DNA from: Xenophilus sp. Marseille-Q4582
GTDB taxonomy: Bacteria; Pseudomonadota; Gammaproteobacteria; Burkholderiales; Burkholderiaceae_C
Direction of reading: 5' to 3'
Assembly (NCBI RefSeq): GCF_916700565.1
Contig: NZ_CAKAKO010000002.1
Coordinates: 434,001-498,000 of the forward strand
DNA: 64,000 nucleotides
Shown here: in pieces, positions 17,978 through 29,084 of the stretch
Layout: every line of letters starts with the position of its first letter
Numbering within the stretch: position 1 is the stretch's first letter
Program-made: the position numbers and the translations under genes
The notes under the pieces: model-generated
Databases searched by the model: none
What the model was told of the DNA's origin: nothing
The model's input: the letters and a program-made list of their open reading frames with translations, nothing else

Positions 17978-20900
17978 ATGAACAAGAGCTACCGGAGCAT
18001 TTGGAACGAGTCGCTGGGCGCGTGGGTGGCGGCCAGCGAAATCACCTCGGCACGCGGCAAGCGCAGCAGCGCAGGGACATCCACAGCGGCACCCGTGTGG
18101 CGCCTGCGCGGCCTGGTGGGCGGCATGCTGGTGGCCCTGGGGGCGCTGAGCACGCCGGCGGGCGCACAGACCTTTGACCCGACGACAGGGGCTTCCTGCT
18201 CGCGTCCCGCAGGAGCCACCACCGCGGCCTGGGTCTGCCAGGTGCCCACGGGCAACGGCGGCTTTGCCACCGTGACCGGCGCAGCCGGCGTGGGCGCGAG
18301 CCCGAACTTCACGACCTTGGCGAACTGGGTGAGCACCAACCTCACCGGTGCCAACGCCATCGTGCTGGGCACCGCGTCCACCAAGGCCTTGGGTCAGAAC
18401 GGCATTGCCATCGGAGCCGGTGCCCAGTCCGCCGCGGGGACCGTGGACTCGCTGTCTTACAACGTCGCCATCGGCAACGGGGCCGAGGCCAGCACCGCGG
18501 CCTCCACCTTCACCACAGGATCCGGCGGTGCGGTGGCCGTCGGGCACGGCCAGAAGGCCAACGGCGTCGGCGCGGTGGCCATCGGCTCGAGCAACACCGC
18601 GACCGGTGATGGCGCCGTGGCGGTGGGGCGCATCAACCAGGCCACGGCACCAGGTGCCGTGGCGCTCGGTGACTCGGCCGAAGCGACGGGCTCGCGCGCG
18701 GTGGCGATGGGGACGACGACCGACGCCACGGCGGATTCGACCGTGGCCATCGGCAACGGCTCCGAAGCTACTGCCACAAGCGCCATTTCCATCGGCCGCA
18801 TTGCGAAGGCAACGGGCACGAATGCGATCGCGATGAGCGGCAGCGCGGTGGCCAGCGGGACCAGTGCATTGGCCATGGGGCGCTCGGCAGACGCGACCCA
18901 GGACTACGCGATTGCCATTGGCGATGACGCGCAGGGCACCGGATTGCGCGGTCTGGCGGTGGGGCGCAGTGCGCAGGCCACTGGAACGGACGCAACGGCC
19001 CTGGGCACGCGCGCAGTGGCTTCGGGGGCCAATGCCGTGGCCATGGGCGGCAGCGACACAGCCGCCAACGCGGCGCAGGCGACGGGCGCACGTGCCACGG
19101 CGATGGGCTACGGCAGCCTGGCGAGTCAGACGGACACTATCGCCATCGGCGATGCAGAGGCATCTGGCCTGCAGGCCATTGCGATCGGCAAGGGCGCTGT
19201 GGCCTCGGGTGCAAGCAGCATAAGCATCGGTGTCGGCAATGTGGTGGCCGGTGCACGCTCGGGCGCCTTGGGCGACCCCAGCGTCATCAATGGCGCCGAC
19301 AGCTACAGCGTCGGCAACAACAACAAGATCAGTGCTGCCACCAGCAACGCGTTCGCGTTGGGCAACAACGTCTATCTGGGCACCGACGCCACGGGCACGC
19401 CCAACAACAACGTCAGTGGCGCCGTGGCGTTGGGCAGCAATAGCAGCGTGACCCAGGCGGGCGGTGTGGCGCTGGGGCAGAACTCGGTGGCCAGCACCGC
19501 AGCAGGTGTTGCCGGCTATGACCCGACGACCGGCGCGCTCACCAAGCAAAGCGGCGCCACCTGGAACAGCACCCTGGCGGCCGTGAGCGTGGGCAGCGGC
19601 ACGGCCGGCAGCGCGGCCACCGCCACGCGCCAGATCACGGGTGTAGCGGCTGGGTCGACGGCGACCGATGCCGTGAACGTGGCGCAGCTGAAGGCCGCGC
19701 AGACGCACTACTACAGCGTCAACGACAACGGCAAGCAGTTGGCCAACTATGCTAACGACGGCGCCACCAGCACTGGCATCAACGCGTTGGCAGCGGGCAC
19801 ACGGGCAACGGCCACCACCGAGTCGGCGACGGCCGTGGGTGACAAAGCCGCCGCAACCGGCCTCACGGCAACCGCAGTGGGCTATGCCACAGAAGCAGAG
19901 GGCTCGTACAGCGTTGCCATTGGTTCTGGTGCGCAGGCGCTTGGAGATCTTTCTTATGCCTTGGGCAACAACGCGTTGGCCCGGGCCTATGACGTGGCCG
20001 TGGGCGCAGGTGCCTTGGGCACGTCCACAGGGTCCACGATGACGACCGCCGTGGGTTTGCAGGCGGGTGCCGAATCGGTCAATGCCGCCAAGTCGACTTT
20101 TGTGGGTGCCGGTTCGGGCAACAAGAGTGCGGGGGCGCTCAATACCTACGCTGGGTATGCCGCTGGCGCACTCGCATCAGGCTCCAACAATGTGGCTTCA
20201 GGCTTGGGTGCCGGTGTAGCCGTGATAGGCAGCGGCAACGTGGCCATCGGAAGTGAAGCGGGCACCGCTGTTCCGTTTGATGCGAGCGGCAATTCCCCGA
20301 CGGTCATCACGCCCGGTATGAAGTCCACCTATAGCAACGCGGTCTCCATTGGCAACCGTGCGCTGGCTGGCATGGACCGCGCTGTTGCCCTGGGCGCCAA
20401 CACCAATGTGTATGTGGATGATGGCGTGGCGCTGGGTGCGGGCAGCGTGGCCTACACATCTGGCGGCAATCCGGGGTACATCCCGGGAGGCGCATCGGCC
20501 TCGCAAGTTACCAACATCGAGAACACCAACAGCACCACATTGGGGGCGGTGAGTGTGGGCGGTGGGTTGGGGGGCAACCGTCAGATCACCAATCTGGCGG
20601 CGGGCACTTATGACAGCGATGCGGTCAACGTGGCGCAACTGCAAGCCGCGCAGACGCGCTACTACAGCGTCAACTCCAACGCCACCGGCCCCAATAGCAA
20701 CTACGACAACGATGGCGCCAAAGCCCCGGGCGCGCTGGCAGCAGGCTCGGGTGCACAGGCGGAGGGTACGAACTCGACCGCGATCAATGGAATCGTTGAA
20801 CCCGGCGCGGACTACGCAGTTTCGGTTGGCGGGATCGCAAGGGGCTACAGCTCTGTGGCAATCGGCGTCTACGGGCCAAGCTCCACGGTGGCTGAGGGCG

Positions 20901-23900
20901 CACGTTCCGTCGCGCTGGGCGCCAGTGCCTATGCCGAAACGGAAGACAGTGTTGCGCTGGGCAGCTTATCAAGGGCCAGCAGGGCACCGGGCATGCCCGG
21001 CTACAACCCGGCGGGTGGCGCAGCGCCTGCCGGTGGTGTGTGGAACAGCACACACGGAGAGGTAAGCGTGGGCTCCGGTGAGTATGTCACCCGTCAGATC
21101 ACCGGTGTGGCTGCGGGTTCGGAGGATTCCGACGCGGTGAATGTGGCGCAGCTCAAGGCAGTACAGCAGCACTACTACAGTGTCAATGACACGGGCGCCG
21201 TGCGCCTGCCGGGCGACGGCACCAACTACAAGAACGATGGCGCCACGGGCATCCAGGCCCTGGCTGCCGGCATCGGCGCCAGTGCCGGCTCGAACGGCAG
21301 CGTGGCCATCGGCACGAACGCCGCGGTTCCTCTGGACGCTTCGTCGCCCGAGGTGTTCGAAAACAGTGTGGCCATCGGCACCAATGCCAAGGTGGGTACC
21401 GTGGGGTCGGTCAGTCCCACGGGAGGGACGATGTTTGGGGCCACGGCAGTGGGCCACGATGCGCAGACTGCCTACGGTGGCTCAGTGGCCATCGGTGCGG
21501 CCCGAGCCAACGAAATCAATAGCATTGCCATTGGCGCCCAATCGCCTTACTACGCCCTGGCGGACAGCGATGGTTCCCTGGCCATCGGCAATGCCGCTCA
21601 CGTCACGCTCGACAGCCCCGGCGGGCAGGCCATCGGTCGGGGTGCCGAGGTGACCGGCGCTGGCGCACAGGCCATGGGCCAGTCGGCCAAGGCCAGCGGC
21701 CTGGGCGCGGTGGCGATCGGCGGCTCCTCGGCCCTCAGCACCGATCCAACGGTGCCGTTCGGCCCGGCCGCCAATGCGCTGGCCGACTATGCGGTGGCCA
21801 TTGGCGGGACGGCCAAGGTGGAAACCGGTGCAGAGGGGGGTATCAGCCTGGGCAACGAGTCCGTGGTGGCCGCCGGCGCGACGGGCGCACTGGCCTTGGG
21901 CACCAGTGCCAAGAGCACGGTGGCTGGCGCTGTGGCGCTGGGCAGTGGCTCGGTGGCCAGCACGGCCGCCGGCATCGTGGGCTATGACCCGAGCACCGGC
22001 ACCACGGCGCTGGCCGGCACGGCCATCGCCAACACCAAGAGCACCTTGGGCGCGGTGAGCGTGGGCGATGTGGCGAACAACCAGTACCGCCAGATCACGG
22101 GCGTGGCAGCGGGTACCAATGACAGTGACGCAGTGAATGTGAGCCAGCTCAAGGCGGTGGGCAACCTGCCGTTGAGCTTCACGGGCGACAGCGGCACCAA
22201 GGTGGATCGCAAGCTGGGCGAGACGCTGAGCGTGGTGGGCGGGGCCACGGGCAAGCTGACCGACAACAACATCGGTGTGGTGGCCAACGGCACCGACACA
22301 TTGACGGTGAAGCTGGCCGAGCAGATCGACCTGGGCGCAGCCGGCAGTGTGACCACGGGCGGTACGAAGATGGACACCACGGGCGTGGTCATCACCGGTG
22401 GCCCGAGCATGACCACCACCGGTATCAATGCCGGCAATCTGGCGATCACCAACGTGGCGCCAGGCACCATCAGCAGCACGAGCAAGGAGGCGGTCAACGG
22501 CAGCCAGTTGAATGGCCTGGGCACGACCATCGCCAACTCGATCGGCGGCACCACCACCTACAACGGGGCCACGAACACGCTGACCACGGGCCTGACCGTC
22601 AACGGCAACAGCTACACCACGGTGCAGGACGCGCTGGGCTACGCCGGCCAGGGCTGGAAGGTGACGACCGCGCAGACCGGCACGGGCACGGCGACGGGCA
22701 CGACGGTGACGCCTGTGCAGCCGGGCGACACGGCCACCTTCACGGCAGGTGACAACATCGCGATCACGCAGGCAGGCCAGAACCTGACCATTGCCACCAG
22801 TGCGACGCCGAGCTTCACCAGCGTGACCACGGGCAACACCGTGATGGACAACACGGGTGTGACCATCATCGGTGGCACGAACGGCCCCGTCTCACTGACC
22901 AACACGGGACTGAACAACGGCGGCAACACCATCACCAACGTGGCGGCAGGGTCGAACCCGACCGATGCGGTCAACGTGAGCCAGCTGACCACGCTGGCCA
23001 ACAGCCCGCTGAGCTTCGTGGGCGACAGCGGCGCGAAGGTGGACCGCAAGCTGGGCGAGACCCTGAACGTGGTGGGCGGCGCCAGCGGCACGCTGACCGA
23101 CGGCAACATCGGCGTGGTGGCCAACGGCACGGATACACTGACGGTGAAGCTGGCCGAGCAGATCGACCTGGGCGCCGCCGGCAGCGTGACCACGGGCCAG
23201 GGCAAGCTGGACAACAGCGGGCTGACGGTCGCCGACGGCGCGGGCAACACCACCACCACCGGCGTGGCGGGCACCACCGTGACCAACGCAGGCGGCAGCA
23301 CCACCAACGTGGGCGCAGGCGTGGTGAGCGTGGGCGACGGCACCTACACCACCACCCTGAATCCGACCAGCGTGGCGGTGGGCGGGGCCAACCCGATCAA
23401 CATCAGCGGCGCGACGGGCCAGATCACGGGCCTGACCAACACGACGCTGACCGAGCCGGGCTTTGCCACGGTGGGCCGCGCGGCCACCGAGGAGCAGCTG
23501 AGCCTGGTCAACACCACGGCCAACAAGGGCTGGAACGTGACCACGGCGGCGGCCGCGGGCGGCAGCGTCAGCGGCACCAGCGTGGCCAATGTGGCGCCTG
23601 GCGACACCGTGACCTTCACGGCCGGCAAGAACGTGGCCATTACGCAAAGCGGCAAGGACGTGCAGGTGGCGGTGTCTGACACGCCCAACTTCACCAGCGT
23701 GACCACGGGCAACACCGTGATGGACAACACGGGTGTGACCATCACTGGTGGCACGAATGGCCCCGTCTCGCTGACCAACACGGGGTTGAACAACGGCGGC
23801 AACACCATCACCAACGTGGCGGCGGGATCGAACCCGACGGATGCGGTCAATGTGAGCCAGCTGACCACGCTGGCCAACAGCCCGCTGAGCTTCGTGGGCG

Positions 23901-26900
23901 ACAGCGGCGCGAAGGTGGACCGCAAGCTGGGCGAGACCCTGAACGTGGTGGGCGGCGCCAGCGGCACGCTGACCGACGGCAACATCGGCGTGGTGGCCAA
24001 CGGCACGGATACACTGACGGTGAAGCTGGCCGAGCAGATCGACCTGGGCGCCGCCGGCAGCGTGACCACGGGCCAGGGCAAGCTGGACAACAGCGGGCTG
24101 ACGGTCGCCGACGGCGCGGGCAACACCACCACCACCGGCGTGGCGGGCACCACCGTGACCAACGCAGGCGGCAGCACCACCAACGTGGGCGCAGGCGTGG
24201 TGAGCGTGGGCGACGGCACCTACACCACCACCCTGAACCCGACCAGCGTGGCGGTGGGTGGCGCCAACCCGATCAACATCAGCGGCGCGGCCGGCCAGAT
24301 CACGGGCTTGACCAACACGACGCTGACCGAGCCGGGCTTTGCCACGGTGGGCCGCGCGGCCACCGAGGAGCAGCTGAGCCTGGTCAACACCACGGCCAAC
24401 AAGGGCTGGAACGTGACCACGGCGGCGGCCGCGGGCGGCAGCGTCAGCGGCACCAGCGTGGCCAATGTGGCGCCTGGCGACACCGTGACCTTCACGGCCG
24501 GCAAGAACGTGGCCATCACGCAAAGCGGCAAGGACGTGCAGCTGGCGGTGTCCGACACCCCCAGCTTCACCAGCGTGACCACCGGCAACACGGTGATGAA
24601 CAACACGGGCATCAGCATCACGGGCGGCCCCAACAGCCCCGTCTCGCTGACCAACACGGGGTTGAACAACGGCGGCAACACGATCACCAACGTGGCAGCG
24701 GGCGTGAACCCGACGGATGCGGTGAACGTGAGCCAGCTCGATGGGGCACGCACGCGCTACTACAGCGTCAACAGCACCGACAAGACGGCGGGCAGCAATT
24801 ACGACAACGATGGGGCCACGGGTGCGGACGCGATGGCGGCGGGCAGGGGCGCCTCGGCTGCGGGCGCCTACGACGTGGCGATGGGCTCGGGCGCCAGCAC
24901 GACCGGTGCCTATGGTGGCACGGCCATCGGTGGCGGCGACGGCACCGCAGCCAAGAGCACGACGGCGGGTCAGTTCGGCAGTGCCGTGGGCTTCGCGGCG
25001 CAGGCCAAGGGCGTGGGCGACACCGCGGTGGGTACCTATGCCAATACGGGGGCGACCAACCCTGCGGGTGCCACCGACGACAGCGCCAATTCGTACCGCA
25101 CGGCCATTGGCTACAAGGCCAGCACCACGGGCATTGCCTCCACGGCCGTCGGCAGCTTCAACCGAGCCGTGGGTGAGCGCAGTTTTGCGGGCGGCTATGA
25201 AGCCTCGGCCTTGGCCGACGACAGCGTGGCCATTGGCAGCAAGGCGCAATCCACCCAAGGGGGCGGCGTGGCGCTGGGCAGCGGCGCGGTGGCCAGCACG
25301 GCGGGGGGCATCGTGGGGTACGACGCGAGCACCGGCACCACCGCCGCCGCAGGCACGGCCATTGCCAACACCAAGAGCACCCTGGGCGCCGTGAGCGTGG
25401 GCGATGCGGCCAATGGCCAGTTCCGCCAGATCACGGGTGTGGCAGCGGGCAGCGAAGACAGCGACGCCGTCAACGTGAGCCAGCTCAAGGCCGTGGCCGA
25501 CAGTGCGGCGGCGGGCGCCACCCACTTCTACAGCGTGGGCAGCACCGACGCCAAGGCCGGCAACTACAACAACGACGGCGCGCAGGGCAGCAACAGCATC
25601 GCGGCCGGCGTGGGGGCCAGCACCACCGCTGCGGCCACCGGTTCGGTGGCGCTGGGCGAGAACGCCACGGCCAGCCATGCCAACAGCGTGGCGCTGGGCA
25701 GTGGCTCGGTGACGGGGGCCTCGGCCGCGGTGACCACGGCGTCCATCACCACCACCGGCGCCAACGGAGGCACCTACAACTACGGCGGCTTTGCCGGTGC
25801 GAGCAACGTGGTCGGCGTGGTGAGCGTGGGCGGTGCCAATGGCGCCACACGCCAGATCACCAACGTGGCGCCCGGTGCCATCACGGCGACCAGCACCGAT
25901 GCGATCAACGGCAGCCAGCTGTACGCCGTGGCGCAGGGGCTGAACGAGCGCATCGACAACATCCCGACGCAGACGGGGCCGCAGGGGCCGGAAGGTCCGG
26001 CCGGTCCGCAAGGGCCTGCGGGTCCCGCCGGTCCGCAGGGGCCGCAAGGGCAGCCGGGCGCGCAAGGTCCGCAAGGTGCCAAGGGGGACAAGGGCGACAC
26101 CGGAGCCACCGGAGCCACCGGAGCCACCGGAGCCAAGGGCGACACCGGAGCCACGGGCGCTGCAGGCCAGAACGGTCTGAATGGCAAGGACGGCAAGGAT
26201 GGCAAGAACGGCATCGATGCCGACGTGGCGGGCGTGGTGCAGTACACGAAGAATGTGGACGGCACCTACAACAAGAACGAGGTCCACCTGAACCCGAACG
26301 GCAACGGTCCGACCACGATCACCAACGTGGCCAACGGCGTGAACGGCAGCGATGCGGTGAACGTCAACCAGCTGAACACGGCGGCCAACAAGTGGGTCAC
26401 GGCCAACGTGACCGACTACAAGGCGCCGAGCGCCGTGGGCGTGAACGCCACCGCCATCGGCAGTGGCTCGATCGCCGTCGGCACCAACTCCATCGCGATC
26501 GGCACCGGCTCCTTCGACGATGGCCGCGCCAACGTGATGTCGGTGGGCTCGGCGGGCAACGAACGGCAGATCACCAACGTGGCGGCTGGCACGCAGGGCA
26601 CCGACGCGGTGAACGTGAACCAGCTCAACCACATGGGCAACAGCGTGCTGGGCGTGGTGAACAACCAGCTCAACGACCTGCGCAACCAGATCGACGTGAA
26701 CCGTCGCGACGGCAACGCGGGCACGGCCGGCGCCATGGCCATGGCCGGCATGCCGCAGGCCTATCTGCCGGGCAAGAGCATGCTGGCGGCCGGCGTGGGC
26801 TACTACGAAGGCCAGAGCGCGATCGCCATCGGCCTGTCGAAGATTTCCGACAACGGCAAGTGGGTGACCAAGATCACCGGTTCCGCCAACACGCGGGGCA

Positions 26901-26938
26901 AGGTGGGTGCGTCGGTGGGTGTGGGCTACCAGTGGTGA
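17978..26938 (+). CDS. Giant trimeric autotransporter adhesin (YadA/Hia class)
   Basis: Predicted 2986 residues. The start at 17978 begins an extended signal peptide ([20 protein letters not shown]), followed by a hydrophobic core and cleavage near residue 63 (STPAGA-Q). Residues about 110-900 and 2220-2600 are rich in YadA-like head repeats (AIG/ALG-x-A pattern), separated by eleven or so neck motifs (DAVNVAQL or DAVNVSQL). Five YYSVN...NDGA modules follow such necks. Residues 1613-2196 are two tandem 292-residue stalk units. Residues 2667-2745 are collagen-like Gly-X-Y. The last roughly 90 residues (from [17 protein letters not shown] to the terminal GVGYQW) are the YadA membrane anchor forming a 12-strand barrel as a trimer. 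The reading frame is intact. A TpgA-like gene follows after 17 bp. Roles in attachment, autoaggregation or biofilm are expected. Confidence 0.95.
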   Translation: MNKSYRSIWNESLGAWVAASEITSARGKRSSAGTSTAAPVWRLRGLVGGMLVALGALSTPAGAQTFDPTTGASCSRPAGATTAAWVCQVPTGNGGFATVTGAAGVGASPNFTTLANWVSTNLTGANAIVLGTASTKALGQNGIAIGAGAQSAAGTVDSLSYNVAIGNGAEASTAASTFTTGSGGAVAVGHGQKANGVGAVAIGSSNTATGDGAVAVGRINQATAPGAVALGDSAEATGSRAVAMGTTTDATADSTVAIGNGSEATATSAISIGRIAKATGTNAIAMSGSAVASGTSALAMGRSADATQDYAIAIGDDAQGTGLRGLAVGRSAQATGTDATALGTRAVASGANAVAMGGSDTAANAAQATGARATAMGYGSLASQTDTIAIGDAEASGLQAIAIGKGAVASGASSISIGVGNVVAGARSGALGDPSVINGADSYSVGNNNKISAATSNAFALGNNVYLGTDATGTPNNNVSGAVALGSNSSVTQAGGVALGQNSVASTAAGVAGYDPTTGALTKQSGATWNSTLAAVSVGSGTAGSAATATRQITGVAAGSTATDAVNVAQLKAAQTHYYSVNDNGKQLANYANDGATSTGINALAAGTRATATTESATAVGDKAAATGLTATAVGYATEAEGSYSVAIGSGAQALGDLSYALGNNALARAYDVAVGAGALGTSTGSTMTTAVGLQAGAESVNAAKSTFVGAGSGNKSAGALNTYAGYAAGALASGSNNVASGLGAGVAVIGSGNVAIGSEAGTAVPFDASGNSPTVITPGMKSTYSNAVSIGNRALAGMDRAVALGANTNVYVDDGVALGAGSVAYTSGGNPGYIPGGASASQVTNIENTNSTTLGAVSVGGGLGGNRQITNLAAGTYDSDAVNVAQLQAAQTRYYSVNSNATGPNSNYDNDGAKAPGALAAGSGAQAEGTNSTAINGIVEPGADYAVSVGGIARGYSSVAIGVYGPSSTVAEGARSVALGASAYAETEDSVALGSLSRASRAPGMPGYNPAGGAAPAGGVWNSTHGEVSVGSGEYVTRQITGVAAGSEDSDAVNVAQLKAVQQHYYSVNDTGAVRLPGDGTNYKNDGATGIQALAAGIGASAGSNGSVAIGTNAAVPLDASSPEVFENSVAIGTNAKVGTVGSVSPTGGTMFGATAVGHDAQTAYGGSVAIGAARANEINSIAIGAQSPYYALADSDGSLAIGNAAHVTLDSPGGQAIGRGAEVTGAGAQAMGQSAKASGLGAVAIGGSSALSTDPTVPFGPAANALADYAVAIGGTAKVETGAEGGISLGNESVVAAGATGALALGTSAKSTVAGAVALGSGSVASTAAGIVGYDPSTGTTALAGTAIANTKSTLGAVSVGDVANNQYRQITGVAAGTNDSDAVNVSQLKAVGNLPLSFTGDSGTKVDRKLGETLSVVGGATGKLTDNNIGVVANGTDTLTVKLAEQIDLGAAGSVTTGGTKMDTTGVVITGGPSMTTTGINAGNLAITNVAPGTISSTSKEAVNGSQLNGLGTTIANSIGGTTTYNGATNTLTTGLTVNGNSYTTVQDALGYAGQGWKVTTAQTGTGTATGTTVTPVQPGDTATFTAGDNIAITQAGQNLTIATSATPSFTSVTTGNTVMDNTGVTIIGGTNGPVSLTNTGLNNGGNTITNVAAGSNPTDAVNVSQLTTLANSPLSFVGDSGAKVDRKLGETLNVVGGASGTLTDGNIGVVANGTDTLTVKLAEQIDLGAAGSVTTGQGKLDNSGLTVADGAGNTTTTGVAGTTVTNAGGSTTNVGAGVVSVGDGTYTTTLNPTSVAVGGANPINISGATGQITGLTNTTLTEPGFATVGRAATEEQLSLVNTTANKGWNVTTAAAAGGSVSGTSVANVAPGDTVTFTAGKNVAITQSGKDVQVAVSDTPNFTSVTTGNTVMDNTGVTITGGTNGPVSLTNTGLNNGGNTITNVAAGSNPTDAVNVSQLTTLANSPLSFVGDSGAKVDRKLGETLNVVGGASGTLTDGNIGVVANGTDTLTVKLAEQIDLGAAGSVTTGQGKLDNSGLTVADGAGNTTTTGVAGTTVTNAGGSTTNVGAGVVSVGDGTYTTTLNPTSVAVGGANPINISGAAGQITGLTNTTLTEPGFATVGRAATEEQLSLVNTTANKGWNVTTAAAAGGSVSGTSVANVAPGDTVTFTAGKNVAITQSGKDVQLAVSDTPSFTSVTTGNTVMNNTGISITGGPNSPVSLTNTGLNNGGNTITNVAAGVNPTDAVNVSQLDGARTRYYSVNSTDKTAGSNYDNDGATGADAMAAGRGASAAGAYDVAMGSGASTTGAYGGTAIGGGDGTAAKSTTAGQFGSAVGFAAQAKGVGDTAVGTYANTGATNPAGATDDSANSYRTAIGYKASTTGIASTAVGSFNRAVGERSFAGGYEASALADDSVAIGSKAQSTQGGGVALGSGAVASTAGGIVGYDASTGTTAAAGTAIANTKSTLGAVSVGDAANGQFRQITGVAAGSEDSDAVNVSQLKAVADSAAAGATHFYSVGSTDAKAGNYNNDGAQGSNSIAAGVGASTTAAATGSVALGENATASHANSVALGSGSVTGASAAVTTASITTTGANGGTYNYGGFAGASNVVGVVSVGGANGATRQITNVAPGAITATSTDAINGSQLYAVAQGLNERIDNIPTQTGPQGPEGPAGPQGPAGPAGPQGPQGQPGAQGPQGAKGDKGDTGATGATGATGAKGDTGATGAAGQNGLNGKDGKDGKNGIDADVAGVVQYTKNVDGTYNKNEVHLNPNGNGPTTITNVANGVNGSDAVNVNQLNTAANKWVTANVTDYKAPSAVGVNATAIGSGSIAVGTNSIAIGTGSFDDGRANVMSVGSAGNERQITNVAAGTQGTDAVNVNQLNHMGNSVLGVVNNQLNDLRNQIDVNRRDGNAGTAGAMAMAGMPQAYLPGKSMLAAGVGYYEGQSAIAIGLSKISDNGKWVTKITGSANTRGKVGASVGVGYQW
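22814..24565 (+). repeat. Two tandem 876-bp repeats inside the adhesin gene
   Basis: Copies at 22814-23689 and 23690-24565 are nearly identical in DNA, each 292 codons, and both start at the phrase [12 protein letters not shown] partial third copy begins at 24566 and fades by about 24740. The unit holds a neck motif ([18 protein letters not shown]) and a stalk segment. Identity at silent positions shows a recent duplication or ongoing gene conversion. The unit length is divisible by three, so copy number can change without frameshift. Confidence 0.95.
25976..26212 (+). other. Collagen-like Gly-X-Y segment coding region
   Basis: Twenty-six uninterrupted Gly-X-Y triplets (residues 2667-2745) run from GPQGPEGPA through GDKGDTGAT to [10 protein letters not shown]. 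Pro/Gln-rich triplets come first and Lys/Asp-rich triplets last. Such sequences form triple helices in bacterial surface proteins and suit a trimeric stalk. The segment sits just before the last neck and the membrane anchor region. Confidence 0.9.
26099..26134 (+). repeat. Four tandem copies of a 9-bp unit in the collagen-like segment
   Basis: ACCGGAGCC is repeated four times without change (26099-26134), coding for Thr-Gly-Ala, with a further copy about 10 bases on. The repeat can expand or contract by slippage while keeping frame. Confidence 0.9.
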
Positions 26939-26955
26939 GCCGCAAGGAGAAGACC

Positions 26956-27834
26956 ATGAAGAAGCAAGAAAGCAACAAGCTGTCGCGCCGGCCTTCTGCC
27001 GTGCTGTCCTGGGTGGCCGCTGGCTGTGCGGCGCTGCTGCTGGCCGGCTGCGGCACCTCCGTCGTGAGCAAGGGGCTCAATGCCGAGGGCGTGGCGTCGG
27101 AAGTGGTGTTCCCGGACATCGCGAACCGCGCCACCTTGCCCGAGGGCACCTTCGTCAATCGGGACAACCTGCGCGCCGTCGGCGCCGGCCTGAGCAAGGA
27201 CCAGCTGTACGACCTGCTGGGCACCCCGCACTTCCAGGAAGGCATGTTCGGCGTGCGCGAGTGGGACTATGTCTTCAACTTCCGCAGCGGCGGCGGCGTG
27301 ACCACCTGCCAGTACAAGGTGCTGTTCGACAAGGACTATCTGGCGCGCAACTTCCACTGGAAGCCCGACAGCTGCGCGGCCCTGCTGGCGGACACCCCGG
27401 TGCCGGCGCCTGCCGTGGCCGTGGCCGCGCCGACGGTGCCGGCCGCGGCCACGCGCAACTTCCGGCTGACGGCGGATGCCCTCTTTCCCTTCGACCGCTC
27501 AGGTGTGTCCGACCTGAAGCCTGAAGGGCGACGCGCCCTGGACCGGCTGGCGGCCGAGCTGAAGGGCGCGCAGTACGAGCGCGTGGAGGTGGTGGGCCAC
27601 ACCGACCGCCTGGGCTCGGCCGAGTACAACCTGCGCCTGTCGCAGCAGCGCGCGAACACGGTGCGTGCGGTGCTGGTCGAAGGCGGCGTGGCCGCGTCGC
27701 GCATCGACGCGCGCGGCCGGGGCGCCGCCGAGCCCGTGGTGCAGTGCAGCCAGAGTGCGCGCGCTGCGCTGATCGATTGCCTGGCACCCAACCGGCGCGT
27801 GGACGTCAGCGCGCAGGCCAGCGGCAGCCGCTGA
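26956..27834 (+). CDS. TpgA-like lipoprotein: SmpA/BamE-like plus OmpA peptidoglycan-binding domains
   Basis: This 292-residue protein is read from the ATG after AAGGAGA (26944-26950), 17 bp beyond the adhesin stop, so it is almost surely in the same operon. A lipoprotein signal ends in LLAGC (residue about 31). Residues about 70-140 form an SmpA/OmlA-like domain (VGAGLSKDQLYDLLGTPHF ... WDYVFNFRSGG). After an Ala/Pro linker, residues about 175-290 form an OmpA C-terminal domain (FPFDRSGVSDLKPEGRRALD, VVGHTDRLGSAEYNLRLSQQ, RRVDV) that binds diaminopimelate in peptidoglycan. This is the architecture described for TpgA of Acinetobacter, which joins a trimeric autotransporter to the cell wall. 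Two Cys in CSQSARAALIDC may form a disulfide. The function here is inferred from architecture and position. Confidence 0.88.
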   Translation: MKKQESNKLSRRPSAVLSWVAAGCAALLLAGCGTSVVSKGLNAEGVASEVVFPDIANRATLPEGTFVNRDNLRAVGAGLSKDQLYDLLGTPHFQEGMFGVREWDYVFNFRSGGGVTTCQYKVLFDKDYLARNFHWKPDSCAALLADTPVPAPAVAVAAPTVPAAATRNFRLTADALFPFDRSGVSDLKPEGRRALDRLAAELKGAQYERVEVVGHTDRLGSAEYNLRLSQQRANTVRAVLVEGGVAASRIDARGRGAAEPVVQCSQSARAALIDCLAPNRRVDVSAQASGSR

Positions 27835-27924
27835 GCGCGCGGGCGCACCGCCCGGCTTCCCGACACCTGCGCGACAGCGCCAGGGGCTCGAAGGGCTCCT
27901 GCAGACCCTGAAACGCGCATCTCC

Positions 27925-27957
27925 AAAGCCCGGGCGGCGCGCAGCGGCCCGGGCTTT
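27925..27957 (+). terminator. Terminator after the adhesin operon
   Basis: AAAGCCCGGGC (27925-27935) pairs perfectly with GCCCGGGCTTT (27947-27957) around an 11-base loop. It lies about 90 bp beyond the TpgA-like stop and 38 bp before tesB, closing the adhesin operon. Confidence 0.75.
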
Positions 27958-27994
27958 GCTATGTTCAGGGCTTTTCCTGATTGCCTGCGACACG

Positions 27995-28882
27995 ATGACC
28001 GAAATTCCCGCCACCGCCTGCCTCGTCGAGGACCTGGTCGCCCTGATGCGGCTGGAGAAGGTGGACGACAACCGCTTCCGCGCCCAGAGCGAAGACATCG
28101 GCACCCCGGCGGTCTTCGGCGGCCAGGTGCTGGGGCAGGCCCTGATGGCCGCCAGCCTGACGGTCGAGCCCGACCGCCCCGTGCATTCGATGCATGCCTA
28201 CTTCCTGCTGCCCGGCGAACACGCGCCCATCGACTACAGCGTGGACCGCGTGCGCGACGGCCGCAGCTTCACCACGCGCCACGTGCTGGCGCGCCAGCAG
28301 GGCCGCATCATCTTCGAGATGGCCGCCTCCTTCCAGACCGTGGACCAGGGCCTGGAGCACCAATTGCCCATGCCCGGGCTGCCCGGCCCCGAAGGCCTGC
28401 CCAGCGAGCTGGAGCAGCGCCAGGCCCTGGGCGAGCGCCTGCCCGCGCGCTGGCGCGTCAAGGGCGTGCAGCCGCACGGCATCGAATACCGCCGCGTGGA
28501 AGACGACGACCTGCTGGCGCCGAAGCCGCGCGAGGGCGGCAGCGCCATCTGGATGCGCGCCGTGGCGCCGCTGCCCGACGACCCCATGGTGCATCGCGCG
28601 CTGCTGGCCTACGCCTCCGACCACGGCCTGCTGCGCGCGGCGATGGTGCCGCACGGCTACAGCTTCATGTCCGGGCGGGTGCGCGCGGCCAGCCTGGACC
28701 ATGCGATGTGGTTCCACCGCGACTTCCGTTTCGACGACTGGCTGCTCTACGTCATCGACTCGCCCAGTGCCAGCGGTGCGCGCGGCCTGTGCCGCGGCAG
28801 CGTGTTCACGCGCGACGGCCGCCTGGTCGCCTCCACGGCGCAGGAGGGCATGCTGCGCATCCTCGAAAAGCCCATGCCCTGA
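27995..28882 (+). CDS. tesB: Acyl-CoA thioesterase II
   Basis: A 295-residue double hot-dog thioesterase that hydrolyses medium and long acyl-CoA in the cytoplasm. The ATG at 27995 is preferred over an upstream one at 27956 that lies inside the preceding terminator. The first hot dog holds the FGGQVLGQALMAASLTV motif and the HSMHAYFLLPG segment; the second holds the conserved YASDHGLLRAAMVPHG acidic region and SLDHAMWFHRDFRFDDWLLY. The C-terminal RGLCRGSVFTRDGRLVASTA matches family members. It stands alone after a terminator and is followed by a 202-bp gap in which only a ribosome site for the next gene is visible. Confidence 0.94.
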   Translation: MTEIPATACLVEDLVALMRLEKVDDNRFRAQSEDIGTPAVFGGQVLGQALMAASLTVEPDRPVHSMHAYFLLPGEHAPIDYSVDRVRDGRSFTTRHVLARQQGRIIFEMAASFQTVDQGLEHQLPMPGLPGPEGLPSELEQRQALGERLPARWRVKGVQPHGIEYRRVEDDDLLAPKPREGGSAIWMRAVAPLPDDPMVHRALLAYASDHGLLRAAMVPHGYSFMSGRVRAASLDHAMWFHRDFRFDDWLLYVIDSPSASGARGLCRGSVFTRDGRLVASTAQEGMLRILEKPMP

Positions 28883-29084
28883 CGTTCGGGCGGCTTTCCC
28901 GCGCCTGGCGCCGCGGCCGCGGGGCACGCGCGGCGAATGGCCGACCATGCACCGAATGAATGGCCGCGCGCCTTCCAAGTCGCGTGGATGACTCGGCGCC
29001 GCGGACCTGCGGTGATGTACTGCCGGCGGCGGCACAGGCCGTGCCGTCGCCCGCAAGAAGATTCATCGCAGGAGACAAGAACCC

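Noticed and set aside
22814-24740. CRISPR array or insertion sequence
   Set aside because: The repeats are long, contiguous, in frame with the adhesin and without spacers or transposase.
22892-26632. A 1246-codon open frame antisense to the adhesin gene
   Set aside because: It mirrors the repetitive, GC-rich adhesin codons; it is His/Val/Ala-rich without any domain, start signal or signal peptide, so it is a shadow frame.
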